A stretch of 27,906 nt of DNA. It comes from a virus. Position 1 is the first letter of the stretch. Every line of letters begins with the position of its first letter. Location: positions 1 to 27,906 of the IMG/VR virus record IMGVR_UViG_3300044530_000269; one strand, given 5' to 3'. The notes under the pieces were generated by a model. It did no database searches. It was not told the origin of the DNA and saw nothing but the letters and a program-made list of their open reading frames with translations. Positions 1-7,008 of the stretch are shown here, piece by piece. A program made the position numbers and the translations under genes.

Positions 1-572
1 AGAATGGGTCAAATGGCATAGCTCTTGGAAGTAGGTGTACTACATCTAATGGAGGTGTGTCAATTGGTTCTAGCAATAATGCCGTTGCAGATAAAACATT
101 CTCCATTGGACACTATTCACAAACAAATCAGTATGGTAAGTACGCATATGCTTCTGGGCTATTTGCAGCAAATGGCGATTCACAATTTGGCAAACTCGTT
201 CTTCGTGCAGCAACCACAACCACAACAGCCGTAGTGTTAACTTCAGACGCAGCAGCAGCATCAACAACTAACCAACTCATTGTAGCAACCTCACAAGCTA
301 TGACTTTCTTTGGCACTCTAATTGCAAAGCAATCTGCATCAAATAACATGGCTGCTTACAAAGTATCAGGTGCTATTTCAAACAATGCTGGAACAATAGC
401 GTTAGCCGCTGTGACAATTGAAAAAATAGTAGATACTATAGTTTTAGGTGCTGAACCAACATTTACTGCAGATAGTACGAACAAAGCACTTGCCATTACA
501 TCAGGTTACAAAGCAGCAACTAACATACGATGGGTGATGAACATTGATACTGCTGAAGTCACATACGCATAA
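1..572 (+). CDS. Tail fibre / adhesin-like protein, 5' partial
   Basis: The frame is open to the left edge (first full codon at position 3), so the N-terminus lies outside the window; a GTG at 57 is only an internal codon. The visible N-terminal part has short repeats of the kind SIGSSNNAVADKTFSIG, resembling the beta-roll head repeats of YadA-type trimeric adhesins and of phage fibres. The last ~120 residues carry VLRAATTTTTAVVLTSD, AAASTTNQ and the ending TNIRWVMNIDTAEVTYA. I recognise this as a common C-terminal beta domain of phage fibre and virion proteins. The likely role is a trimeric fibre or appendage in host recognition. The stop codon overlaps the Shine-Dalgarno site of the next gene. 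Family placement is recall from pattern; the exact receptor is unknown. Confidence 0.75.
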   Translation, partial: NGSNGIALGSRCTTSNGGVSIGSSNNAVADKTFSIGHYSQTNQYGKYAYASGLFAANGDSQFGKLVLRAATTTTTAVVLTSDAAAASTTNQLIVATSQAMTFFGTLIAKQSASNNMAAYKVSGAISNNAGTIALAAVTIEKIVDTIVLGAEPTFTADSTNKALAITSGYKAATNIRWVMNIDTAEVTYA

Positions 573-581
573 GGAACAATA

Positions 582-935
582 ATGTCAATAATTAAAAATA
601 CATCAAGCGTATACGAAATTACCTCACTAGCTGAAACCAAAATTGCTATGGCTGCTAATGACATAAATATGTTACTGGGTAATGTGTTTACCAAAACAAT
701 AACAGCAGCGACTACATTAACTGTGAGCAACGTACCTACAACTGGAACATTTGTTAGTTTTGTTTTAGACCTAACTAATGGTGGCGCAGGTACGATTACA
801 TGGTGGAGTAATATTAAGTGGGTTGGTGGAACTGCACCCACATTAACTGCAGCTGGTAGAGATGCATTAGGGTTCTTCACACATGATGGTGGAACTACTT
901 GGTCAGGCGTAGTTATCGGCAAGGATATTAAATGA
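582..935 (+). CDS. Small beta-sandwich tail fibre protein
   Basis: This 117-residue protein starts at an ATG six bases after AAGGA (571-575). Almost the whole chain is one domain. It has the pattern TFVSFVLDLTNGGAGTITW, then KWVGGTAPTLTAAGRD and FFTHDGGTTWSGVVIGKDIK. I know this pattern as a recurring terminal domain in phage tail fibre and appendage proteins, where it is often fused to longer fibres. Here it stands alone. Its TGA stop overlaps the next start by four bases (ATGA), so it is probably translated together with the fibre that follows. It is likely a virion fibre component; binding of a surface glycan is possible but not shown. Confidence 0.7.
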   Translation: MSIIKNTSSVYEITSLAETKIAMAANDINMLLGNVFTKTITAATTLTVSNVPTTGTFVSFVLDLTNGGAGTITWWSNIKWVGGTAPTLTAAGRDALGFFTHDGGTTWSGVVIGKDIK

Positions 936-2005
936 GCGCAAAAGATATAGTCTTAGGTGCTGCTGGTGCTAGTGCTGTTGCTACACAGACTTATGTAGAC
1001 GATGTGTTTAGTACATATTTATATACGGGCAATGGCTCAACGCAAACTATTAACAACGGCATCGATTTGGCTGGTAAGGGTGGGATGGTTTGGGTAAAAA
1101 GTAGAGGTGCTGCTTTCAATAATTGTCTTGTTGATACTGTGCGTGGCGCAAATCAAACATTATTTTCAAATGATACTGTTATAAATCAAAACTATTCAGG
1201 TTCAGGAACAATAAATAACTTTTCCTCAACTGGTTTTAATGTAGGAACAAACGCTAGTACAAATGCAACTATTGCCCAAGGTGGAACTTATGCAGCATGG
1301 ACATTCCGCAAAGCCGCGAAGTTTTTTGATGTTCAAACCGTAAGCCACACGGGGGGCTTAATAGATACCAATATCAACTTATCCGTACTGGGTACAGTTG
1401 GAATGGTTATTATTAAACGAACAAACCTAACAGGTGATTGGATAGTTTGGCAAAGAAGTTTAACGGCTGGTAATAATCTTGTTCTAAATACCACGGCAGC
1501 ACAAAGTACAACCAACGCGTGGCTTTCTGTATCCGACACAACTGCAACGCTTTCTGCTGCTGCACCTAGTGGCACTTATGTCATTTACGCTTTCGCTCAC
1601 GACACGTCAGCAACTGGGATGATTCAGTGTGGGTCATTTACAACGAATTCCAGTGCAAATAGCAATATACCACAAACACTCGGATGGGAACCTCAGTTTT
1701 TACTCATAAAACGAGCTTATCATGGCGCTGAAGATTGGAAAATAATAGATACTATGCGAGGATGGAGTACAACTTCATCCGGAAGTGGTTCTGCAAATGT
1801 ATTATACCCAAACAGTTCTGTTTCTGAAGCTGCTGCTGGACTTGGTATAAGATTATTGTCAAATGGTTTTTGGGGATATCCAACTGGATTATCGCCATCG
1901 AGCAACTACATCTACATGGCAATCCGCAGACCTAACAAACCACCAACGAGTGGGACGCAGGTGTTTAAGCCATTAGCATTTGCTTATGTAGGAGGTATTG
2001 GATGA
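932..2005 (+). CDS. Tail fibre protein, N-terminal half of a split fibre (DUF7483-type repeats)
   Basis: A 357-residue protein starting at an ATG preceded by AAGGA (921-925, spacer 6). The N-terminus TYVDDVFSTYLYTGNGSTQ and the blocks LAGKGGMVWVKSR, YAAWTFRKAAKFFDV, LGWEPQFLLIKR and YIYMAIRRPNKPPTSGTQVF are hallmarks of a fibre family common in aquatic phages. Its repeated unit (hydrophobic strand, IKR, W, DTMRG, NGF) is, I believe, annotated as DUF7483. At least three such units are visible. In the homologues I recall, the text after GTQVF continues without a break into the part encoded here by the next gene, so this looks like the front half of a longer protein. A frame change from 2 to 1 and an ATGA overlap separate the halves. 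The role is probably host adsorption. Confidence 0.75.
   Translation: MSAKDIVLGAAGASAVATQTYVDDVFSTYLYTGNGSTQTINNGIDLAGKGGMVWVKSRGAAFNNCLVDTVRGANQTLFSNDTVINQNYSGSGTINNFSSTGFNVGTNASTNATIAQGGTYAAWTFRKAAKFFDVQTVSHTGGLIDTNINLSVLGTVGMVIIKRTNLTGDWIVWQRSLTAGNNLVLNTTAAQSTTNAWLSVSDTTATLSAAAPSGTYVIYAFAHDTSATGMIQCGSFTTNSSANSNIPQTLGWEPQFLLIKRAYHGAEDWKIIDTMRGWSTTSSGSGSANVLYPNSSVSEAAAGLGIRLLSNGFWGYPTGLSPSSNYIYMAIRRPNKPPTSGTQVFKPLAFAYVGGIG
1991..2004 (+). promoter_or_regulatory. Shine-Dalgarno GGAGG deciding the downstream half-fibre start
   Basis: GGAGG at 1991-1995 is followed by a six-base spacer and the ATG at 2002. It lies inside the coding sequence of the upstream half-fibre. This is one of the strongest ribosome sites in the window. 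It argues that the second half is initiated independently, coupled through ATGA, rather than made by frameshifting. Confidence 0.75.
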
Positions 2006-2880
2006 GTACTGACGCAGGTAATGTTGGTTTTCCACCTGATTTAGTTATAACTAAAAAAAGACAATTGACGGGCGGTGCGACCTTTATGGATAGACTTAGA
2101 GGTAATAACAGAGCTCTCCTTTCTTCAGGGATTGCGATAGAAGCTACCGTAAACTCGGTTGGTGTTCAATTCAATTCTGATACAAACGTAGGTGTTGATA
2201 TTAATGGTGGTGCGGGTACGAGTAGCTGGGTAGCTTATTGCTTCAAACGCGCAACTGGATTTATGGATGTGGTTTGTTATACTAGAACTACGGCAAGCCC
2301 TCAAACAATCAATCATAATTTAACCGTATTACCAGAATTAGTCATTTGTAAAGAAGCAACAGGAACTACATGGGGATGGTGCGTTGCATCATCTAAAACT
2401 ATAATAGGCTCAGAACCATGGTACGCTGATTTACGCTTAAATACCAACGCAGCAGCAGCAGGTCAGCAAGGAGCTACCATTGCACTAGCTTCGTCTGTAA
2501 CTACATCGTCGTTTGCAAGTTATTTTGGCGCAACTGGCGTTACTTGTATTGCCTACCTATTCGCCACACTAGCTGGCATATCCAAAGTAGGTTCTTACAC
2601 AGGCAACGGCTCAAGCCAAACAATCGCGTGTGGCTTTGCAGCAGGCTCAAGGTTCGTGATGATTAAGCGCACTGACTCTACAGGTGATTGGTACGTATGG
2701 GATACATCTATGGGCATTCTTGCAGCTAATGACCCGCATTTGTCATTAAACACAGTGGCATCTCAAGTCCTTACAGACGATTCAATCGACCCAAACAGTA
2801 CAGGCTTTATTGTGAATCAAGTTGCAGCGACTAACATCAATGTAACATCAGCAACTTATATCTTCTTAGCAATAGCTTAA
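2002..2880 (+). CDS. Tail fibre protein, C-terminal half of a split fibre (DUF7483-type repeats)
   Basis: A 292-residue protein whose ATG overlaps the previous stop (ATGA). It begins almost at once with VGFPPDLVITKKRQ and FMDRLRGNNRALLSSG, which in related fibres is the middle of the polypeptide. It continues with SSWVAYCFKRATGFMDVV, ATLAGISKVGSYTGNGSSQ and FVMIKRTDSTGDWYVWDTS, and ends YIFLAIA, the usual end of the family. Together with the upstream gene it rebuilds one fibre of about 650 residues. The two chains may assemble together in one fibre, or the split may have made a separate cap subunit; neither can be told from sequence. The next gene follows after a 9-base gap with an AAAGGA site. 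Confidence 0.75.
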   Translation: MSTDAGNVGFPPDLVITKKRQLTGGATFMDRLRGNNRALLSSGIAIEATVNSVGVQFNSDTNVGVDINGGAGTSSWVAYCFKRATGFMDVVCYTRTTASPQTINHNLTVLPELVICKEATGTTWGWCVASSKTIIGSEPWYADLRLNTNAAAAGQQGATIALASSVTTSSFASYFGATGVTCIAYLFATLAGISKVGSYTGNGSSQTIACGFAAGSRFVMIKRTDSTGDWYVWDTSMGILAANDPHLSLNTVASQVLTDDSIDPNSTGFIVNQVAATNINVTSATYIFLAIA

Positions 2881-2889
2881 AGGAACAAC

Positions 2890-3372
2890 ATGGAAATTTT
2901 ATTATTAGATACACAAGAAATAATTAGTGACAATGAGCTACGTCAACGCAATCCGAATATTTCGTTTCCAGAAGTGTTGTCACCAGAGATATTAAGTGAG
3001 TTCAACGCAGTTGCTATTATGGAAGGACCGCAGGCTACAGTGACACCACCATACGAATATTCACAGCGCAGTGGCATCGAAGAAATTAATGGAAATTACT
3101 TTACAAAGTATATAGTCGGTCCTATGTTTACAGATAATGAATCGCAAACAGCAGCTGAGCAATTGGCTAATTATAAAAATAATATAGATACACAACAAGC
3201 TAATAATGTGCGTCAACAACGTGACCAATTATTACAAGCTTCAGATTGGACGCAAACAAAAGATAGCCCTGATGCAGTAGATGTATTATGGCAACCTTAC
3301 AGACAAGCACTACGGGATATAACATTACAGGACGGGTTTCCTCATAATGTGATATATCCAGATAAACCGTAG
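2890..3372 (+). CDS. Tail fibre assembly / APC-type chaperone protein
   Basis: A 160-residue protein with AAAGGA just upstream of the ATG. The C-terminal ~55 residues have the pattern QRDQLLQASDWTQ, then WQPYRQALRDITLQDGFP and NVIYPDKP. That matches the phage tail assembly chaperone family I know as Phage_tail_APC. Such proteins usually sit directly after a fibre gene and are thought to help fold or attach the fibre. The N-terminal half (YFTKYIVGPMFTDNE) varies between phages. Position straight after the split fibre supports the call. It is small, soluble, and has no signal peptide or membrane segment. Confidence 0.7.
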   Translation: MEILLLDTQEIISDNELRQRNPNISFPEVLSPEILSEFNAVAIMEGPQATVTPPYEYSQRSGIEEINGNYFTKYIVGPMFTDNESQTAAEQLANYKNNIDTQQANNVRQQRDQLLQASDWTQTKDSPDAVDVLWQPYRQALRDITLQDGFPHNVIYPDKP

Positions 3373-3382
3373 TATAAAGAAT

Positions 3383-3398
3383 TTGGGGAGTTCCCCAA
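3383..3398 (+). other. GC-rich hairpin 1 downstream of fibre cluster
   Basis: Perfect inverted repeat TTGGGG / CCCCAA with a 4-base AGTT centre (GGGGA-GT-TCCCC if the loop closes fully). It is unusually GC-rich for this AT-rich genome. It lacks a following T-run, so it is not a standard terminator. It may be an RNA-processing or mRNA-end-protecting structure. Confidence 0.55.
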
Positions 3399-3405
3399 TA
3401 ACCTA

Positions 3406-3425
3406 GTCAAGTGGTGATACTTGAC
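3406..3425 (+). other. Hairpin 2 upstream of the Gly/Ala-rich gene
   Basis: Perfect 7-bp inverted repeat GTCAAGT (3406-3412) and ACTTGAC (3419-3425) with a 6-base loop, only seven bases after hairpin 1. It ends 19 bases before the ATG at 3445 and just before the GGAG ribosome site (3434-3437). No T-run follows. It may influence translation or transcript processing. Confidence 0.55.
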
Positions 3426-3444
3426 AAAAACCCGGAGTTTCAAG

Positions 3445-4392
3445 ATGGCTGATTTAACAACTGGTATGCCTAATATTTTCACAATGCCTTCTAATGGCAA
3501 TAACAATGATATGGGTATGGGAGCAATCACACCTTTAATTTTAGGTGCTGCTCTTTTCGGTGGTAAAGGTGGCTTATTTGGTAACAACAATGGTGATGCA
3601 GCAGCGGCAGCCGCTGTAGCTCATGGTGCTACCGTAAATGAAGTACAGGGTATAGTGAATGGAATCAACACCATTCAAGATATTGGAGCTGTAAGACGTG
3701 AAATTGCAGATGTTAACAAAGAAGTTTGGAAAGCAGAAGGTGATTTGCAAACAGCAATTACTGCCAGTACTGGCTCACTTGCTAATGATGTTTTGCAATC
3801 TCAAATTGCATCTATGCAAGGTCAAGCTAATATCATCAATGCTATTGATTCACATGCAAATGATATATCTTCGCAAGTAGCGGCTAATGCTGCTTTAAAC
3901 AGCACACAGTTTGCAGCAACTGCAGCAGCATCAGCAGCTCAGTTTGCAGTGACTAATGCAGCTGTTGCTAGTGCAGCTTCTGCAGCAGCAGTCGCTTCTA
4001 AAGATGCAGTAATTGATGGTCTTCGCAATACACAAATCATTACAGCTACAGTTGTAGCGGACGGTAATGTGACTCGTGCAGCAATTGCAGATTTAAAAGA
4101 TTCATTGCCTAATGCGCGTGAATTAGATTTACAACGCCAAGTAGGTGTACTACAAGGTGAAGTATTCAAATCACAAACACTTGACGGTGTGCGTTCAGGT
4201 AATATTGAAGTTACTACTAATGTAAATCAAAACAATTTACAACAACAGCAACAACAGCAGTTCCAGTATCAAAATGGTGTGTTAGCGCAAATTTTAGCAC
4301 ATAGTATTACTCAAACCGCTACTGCTTCGAATATGAATATTCTTGGCACTCAAGCAGGAATTGCACAAACTCCTGTTAATGTAGCTCGGTAG
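3445..4392 (+). CDS. Gly/Ala/Gln-rich helical phage protein, unknown role
   Basis: I choose the ATG at 3445 (315 residues). GGAG stands seven bases ahead of it, and the TTG at 3421 lies inside hairpin 2. The N-terminus has a hydrophobic glycine-rich stretch, ITPLILGAALFGGKGGLFGN. It is followed by a long, almost uninterrupted helical region rich in Ala, Ser and Gln (around residues 60-220), then DLQRQVGVLQGE and a run of seven Gln. Many phages carry a protein of this build (Gly-rich hydrophobic head plus long Ala-rich helix) near their structural genes, and its function is not established as far as I know. It has no recognisable enzyme motif. A virion or membrane-associated role is a guess. 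It is followed at short distance by two small genes that appear to share its transcript. Confidence 0.6.
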   Translation: MADLTTGMPNIFTMPSNGNNNDMGMGAITPLILGAALFGGKGGLFGNNNGDAAAAAAVAHGATVNEVQGIVNGINTIQDIGAVRREIADVNKEVWKAEGDLQTAITASTGSLANDVLQSQIASMQGQANIINAIDSHANDISSQVAANAALNSTQFAATAAASAAQFAVTNAAVASAASAAAVASKDAVIDGLRNTQIITATVVADGNVTRAAIADLKDSLPNARELDLQRQVGVLQGEVFKSQTLDGVRSGNIEVTTNVNQNNLQQQQQQQFQYQNGVLAQILAHSITQTATASNMNILGTQAGIAQTPVNVAR

Positions 4393-4403
4393 CACGTCAA
4401 AAT

Positions 4404-4772
4404 ATGGACTTATTGACAATACCAGAGCAAATAGCAAAGATACAATCACAGCTTAGCATGAGTGCGCCACAGTACCAGCCACAGGAAAGAATGCCTGTGA
4501 CAGTAATGGAACTGGAGGTTGTGATAAAGAGAGTATTCAATGCGCAAGTAGCGGAAATGTCAAAGGGTCAAGTTACAGAACAAGTTAGTGTAGGGTCTGC
4601 TGGTAACGATTTTATCGTTGCCGTAGGCTCTGCCTTAAACGAAGACCAGCAAGTTTGGTTATCTAATCCAGCAAATCAGGATAAGATTATAGATTTTTTA
4701 ACTTCACCAAATGGACAAGCTTTGACTAGACGGTTCTTTACAACATACAAAGATTATAAGGAAACAAGATGA
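4404..4772 (+). CDS. Hypothetical protein, 122 aa
   Basis: The ATG lies 11 bases after the previous stop with no good ribosome site, so translation probably depends on coupling. The first ~30 residues (IPEQIAKIQSQLSM) are a short amphipathic helix, followed by a linker and a second helix. The C-terminus has SNPANQDKIIDFLTSPNGQ and RRFFTTYKDYKE, a compact helical module. Small proteins ending this way often follow the Gly/Ala-rich protein in related phages, by my recollection. I do not recognise a function. Its stop overlaps the next start (ATGA). Confidence 0.6.
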   Translation: MDLLTIPEQIAKIQSQLSMSAPQYQPQERMPVTVMELEVVIKRVFNAQVAEMSKGQVTEQVSVGSAGNDFIVAVGSALNEDQQVWLSNPANQDKIIDFLTSPNGQALTRRFFTTYKDYKETR

Positions 4773-5032
4773 AAGTAATACACAGTGTTGAATTGTCACA
4801 TGAAGAATGTGATGAAATCTACCAATTGGCAAAAGAAGCAGGTGAGATTTATGAAAGCACAGCTTATGCTATGGAAGAAAAACCAGCTTTGATTGAAGAA
4901 GCTAAGCGTAAATTCAAAGCCACTTTAGCTTCATATATACATGAAGCTTTTGTATATGGTTATAACGAAGGTTTGAATAAAGCTAACGATAAAGATACAG
5001 AAATGTATAAACCAGCCGCTAAAGGTTATTGA
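4769..5032 (+). CDS. Hypothetical small helical protein, 87 aa
   Basis: The ATG overlaps the previous stop by four bases and has AAGGAA (4758-4763) upstream. The sequence is charged and predicted largely helical (LSHEECDEIYQLAKEAGEIY, then YIHEAFVYGYNEGLNKAND). It has no cysteine pair, membrane segment or known motif. It is the last gene before a terminator, so it closes this transcript. Function unknown. Confidence 0.6.
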   Translation: MKVIHSVELSHEECDEIYQLAKEAGEIYESTAYAMEEKPALIEEAKRKFKATLASYIHEAFVYGYNEGLNKANDKDTEMYKPAAKGY

Positions 5033-5038
5033 GGAATT

Positions 5039-5072
5039 GAGCTACCTGCTAAATGTGGGTAGCTTTATTTTT
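5039..5072 (+). terminator. Rho-independent terminator
   Basis: Stem AGCTACC (5040-5046) pairs with GGTAGCT (5058-5064) around an 11-base loop and is followed by TTTATTTTT. It begins seven bases after the stop of the 87-aa gene and ends just before the next promoter, so it separates two transcription units. Confidence 0.85.
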
Positions 5073-5073
5073 G

Positions 5074-5102
5074 TTGACAAACTATTAAAAATAGTGTAGT
5101 AT
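5074..5102 (+). promoter_or_regulatory. Sigma70-like promoter for the head-tail connector operon
   Basis: TTGACA at 5074-5079, a 17-base spacer and TAGTAT at 5097-5102. The -35 box is perfect, the -10 matches 4 of 6. It lies directly after a terminator and 35 bases before the first connector gene. Confidence 0.75.
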
Positions 5103-5136
5103 GTTTAAATTGGTAGTATTGTAAAAGGAGATATGG

Positions 5137-5643
5137 ATGTTCGTTGCTGAAGATGGCACAGGGTTAATAGATGCTAACGCATATTGCACAGTTTCCTATG
5201 CTAATGATTATTTTACAGAACGTGGGAATCTGACATGGGACGATGCATTTAATGATGCAAAAGAAGTGGCTTTAATTAAAGCAACTGATTACATCGAGAT
5301 GCGTTTTGCAAATAAGTTTAAAGATAGTACCCTATTTCCAGATACACCACAAGCATTATCTTTTCCTAGAACTGGAAAAATAGCAATACCTGTGCAATTA
5401 TTACGTGCAACATGTGAATACGCATTACGTGCTTTATCTGCTGAATTATCTACTGACATATCAAATGACCTCGTTGTTGATACTACTACCGAAAGAGTTA
5501 TCGGACCTATTAAAACTGTAGACAGTATATCACATGCTGGTAATGATGTGCAATACAAAAAAACATTTAATCGTTACCCAGCTGCAGATAGTTTAATAAA
5601 ACAATTATTAAAAATAAGCTCTGGTGGGGTAGTAAGAACATGA
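5137..5643 (+). CDS. Head-tail connector / adaptor protein (DnaT-like family)
   Basis: A 168-residue protein with an excellent AAGGAG site (5125-5130) six bases before the ATG; another ATG at 5133 is out of frame. The start MFVAEDGTGL, then ANAYCTVSYANDYF, the helix ALIKATDYIEMRF, and LSFPRTG followed by LLRATCEYALRAL are typical of a phage family often annotated as putative DnaT-like ssDNA-binding protein. By position between head genes and tail genes it is much more likely the adaptor that docks on the portal (comparable to HK97 gp6), and the DnaT label is probably historical. It acts in the virion neck. The next gene overlaps by four bases. Confidence 0.7.
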   Translation: MFVAEDGTGLIDANAYCTVSYANDYFTERGNLTWDDAFNDAKEVALIKATDYIEMRFANKFKDSTLFPDTPQALSFPRTGKIAIPVQLLRATCEYALRALSAELSTDISNDLVVDTTTERVIGPIKTVDSISHAGNDVQYKKTFNRYPAADSLIKQLLKISSGGVVRT

Positions 5644-6002
5644 GCTTTGATTATGCATCAATTGCAACAGTCGCTGATAATATTATAATTAATTTCGGTG
5701 TACCTGTAATTGTAACAACAAAAGGCACTCCTACATATAATGTGGACACAGGTACAGTAGTATCAACTACTACAACTGAAACCACATCGGGTGTTATAAC
5801 AAACTATGATAAAAAAGATATTGATGGTTCATTGATTCAACGCGGTGATAAACAATTAATATTATCGCCAATAGGAATAACAACAATTAAGCCAGATGCT
5901 ATTGTTACTGTGAGTGGAATATCCTATGCAGTAATATCAGTAAACGAAACAAATCCAGCTGGCGTAGCACTTGTGTATGACTTACAAATACGTGGTGTGT
6001 GA
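5640..6002 (+). CDS. Putative head-closure / stopper protein
   Basis: A 120-residue beta-rich protein starting in an ATGA overlap. The middle has GVITNYDKKDIDGSLIQRGD followed by ILSPIGITTIKPDAIVTV, and the C-terminus has NPAGVALVYDLQIRGV. This pattern is typical of small phage neck proteins placed between the adaptor and the gp10-type protein. The role would be to plug the connector after DNA packaging. Assignment rests mainly on gene order, size and the NPAG...LQIR ending. A related head-tail joining role is equally possible. Confidence 0.55.
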   Translation: MSFDYASIATVADNIIINFGVPVIVTTKGTPTYNVDTGTVVSTTTTETTSGVITNYDKKDIDGSLIQRGDKQLILSPIGITTIKPDAIVTVSGISYAVISVNETNPAGVALVYDLQIRGV

Positions 6003-6580
6003 TGGGTGCTTTTGCTGATGCGTTTGCTAAAGAACTAAATACGCAAGTAGAAAAGGCTGAACATAAAGCAACAAAAATTGCACACACTGCTGTTTTTTTT
6101 CTAGTAAAAGATGTGGTAGAAAATTCACCAGTACAAATGCCAGAAAGATGGTATAAAAACTATAAAAAAGGACCAGCTGGACATTATAAAAATAATTGGC
6201 AAATTGGTATAAATGTTGAACCAGAAAATGATATTCCAGAAGGTGATATTACTGGGCAAGATGCTGAAAACAGAGCATACCATTCATTATTTTCAAATAT
6301 GAAACTTGGTAAAAAAACTATTTATTTAGTAAATAATGCTAAATCAATAAGTGTTAAAAAGAATGGTCCATCAATGCGAACAATGGATATTGAAGATGAA
6401 GGTACTATTTTATCTCAATTAGAATCATATGCATTAGCTATTGAAGATGGTATAGGTTTTGGTCGTAGTACATGGACATATCAATTGCAAGACCGAGGTA
6501 TAGCTAGACCTGGTGCAGTATTAGGTAGAACAAAGCTTAATTGGTGGTATCACGTACAAGAAGCTAAAGCAGAAGGATAA
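6002..6580 (+). CDS. HK97 gp10-like head-tail / tail completion protein
   Basis: I choose the ATG at 6002, which overlaps the previous stop as TGATG; the GTG one codon earlier is less likely. It gives 192 residues. The N-terminal helix (ADAFAKELNTQVEKAEHKAT) followed by VVENSPVQMPERWYKN and the conserved block around GPAGHYKNNWQIGINVEP is the pattern of the HK97 gp10 family (ENSPV-x-TG-x-x-R-x-x-W). That family helps complete the neck and join head to tail. The C-terminal region (RGIARPGAVLGRTKLNWW) is longer than the short gp10 forms. It sits, as usual, just before the tail terminator. Confidence 0.65.
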   Translation: MGAFADAFAKELNTQVEKAEHKATKIAHTAVFFLVKDVVENSPVQMPERWYKNYKKGPAGHYKNNWQIGINVEPENDIPEGDITGQDAENRAYHSLFSNMKLGKKTIYLVNNAKSISVKKNGPSMRTMDIEDEGTILSQLESYALAIEDGIGFGRSTWTYQLQDRGIARPGAVLGRTKLNWWYHVQEAKAEG

Positions 6581-6584
6581 CTAA

Positions 6585-6992
6585 ATGAGCATGATAACCA
6601 TACGCTCCATATTAGAGAGCGCACTCCGAGCAGTAGACACAACAATGCAAACTGCCTATGAAAATGTCAAATTTGTGCCAACTGTAGGTGTACCTTTTCA
6701 AGTACCTTATATCATAACATCAAGACCACAGAATCCAACTATAGGTGGTGACTTTTACCGTGAAGTTGGATATATGCAAGTAAATTTATATTATCCACTA
6801 GGTGAAGGTTCGTTAGCCATAACTACTAGAGCAGAGCTGATAAGAAACACATTCAAACGTGGAGCTACGTTCACTAAGAATGACACAACTGTTGTAATTA
6901 CTGGTACACCAGATATGCGGTTTGTGACAGAGCTAGACCACTACGTAGCGATACTAAAAATATATTTTTTCAGTGACATTTTTCAATCTTAA
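6585..6992 (+). CDS. Tail terminator protein (DUF4128-type)
   Basis: A 135-residue protein with AAGGA (6573-6577) seven bases before the ATG. It has an N-terminal helix (IRSILESALRAV), then a beta-rich core with PTVGVPFQVPYIITSRPQ and VGYMQVNLYYPLGEG. It ends with ITGTPDMRFVTELDHYVAIL. This is the alpha/beta fold pattern of the DUF4128 / phage tail terminator family, which caps the tail tube and fixes its length. Position between gp10 and the tube gene is exactly where the terminator normally lies. Confidence 0.7.
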   Translation: MSMITIRSILESALRAVDTTMQTAYENVKFVPTVGVPFQVPYIITSRPQNPTIGGDFYREVGYMQVNLYYPLGEGSLAITTRAELIRNTFKRGATFTKNDTTVVITGTPDMRFVTELDHYVAILKIYFFSDIFQS

Positions 6993-7008
6993 TTAAGGAA
7001 ATAATAAC

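Noticed and set aside
506-922. Minus-strand frame of 138 codons opposite the small fibre gene
   Set aside because: It is a shadow of a recognised fibre domain on the + strand, with no upstream signals.
2000-2006. Programmed frameshift joining the two half-fibre genes
   Set aside because: No slippery heptamer is present before the overlap, and GGAGG with a six-base spacer supports normal initiation at 2002.
932-2880. Diversity-generating retroelement target in the fibre genes
   Set aside because: No reverse transcriptase gene, template repeat or adenine-rich variable copy was seen in the window.
3421-3444. TTG start at 3421 for the Gly/Ala-rich gene
   Set aside because: The TTG lies inside hairpin 2 without a ribosome site, while ATG 3445 has GGAG at proper spacing.
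3421-3449. TTGACA at 3421 as a promoter
   Set aside because: No -10 box is found 16-18 bases downstream; the sequence there is the start codon region. The box is explained by hairpin 2.
4413-4446. TTGACA at 4413 with TACAAT
   Set aside because: The spacer would be 22 bases, too long for sigma70, and it lies inside a coding region without a unit boundary.
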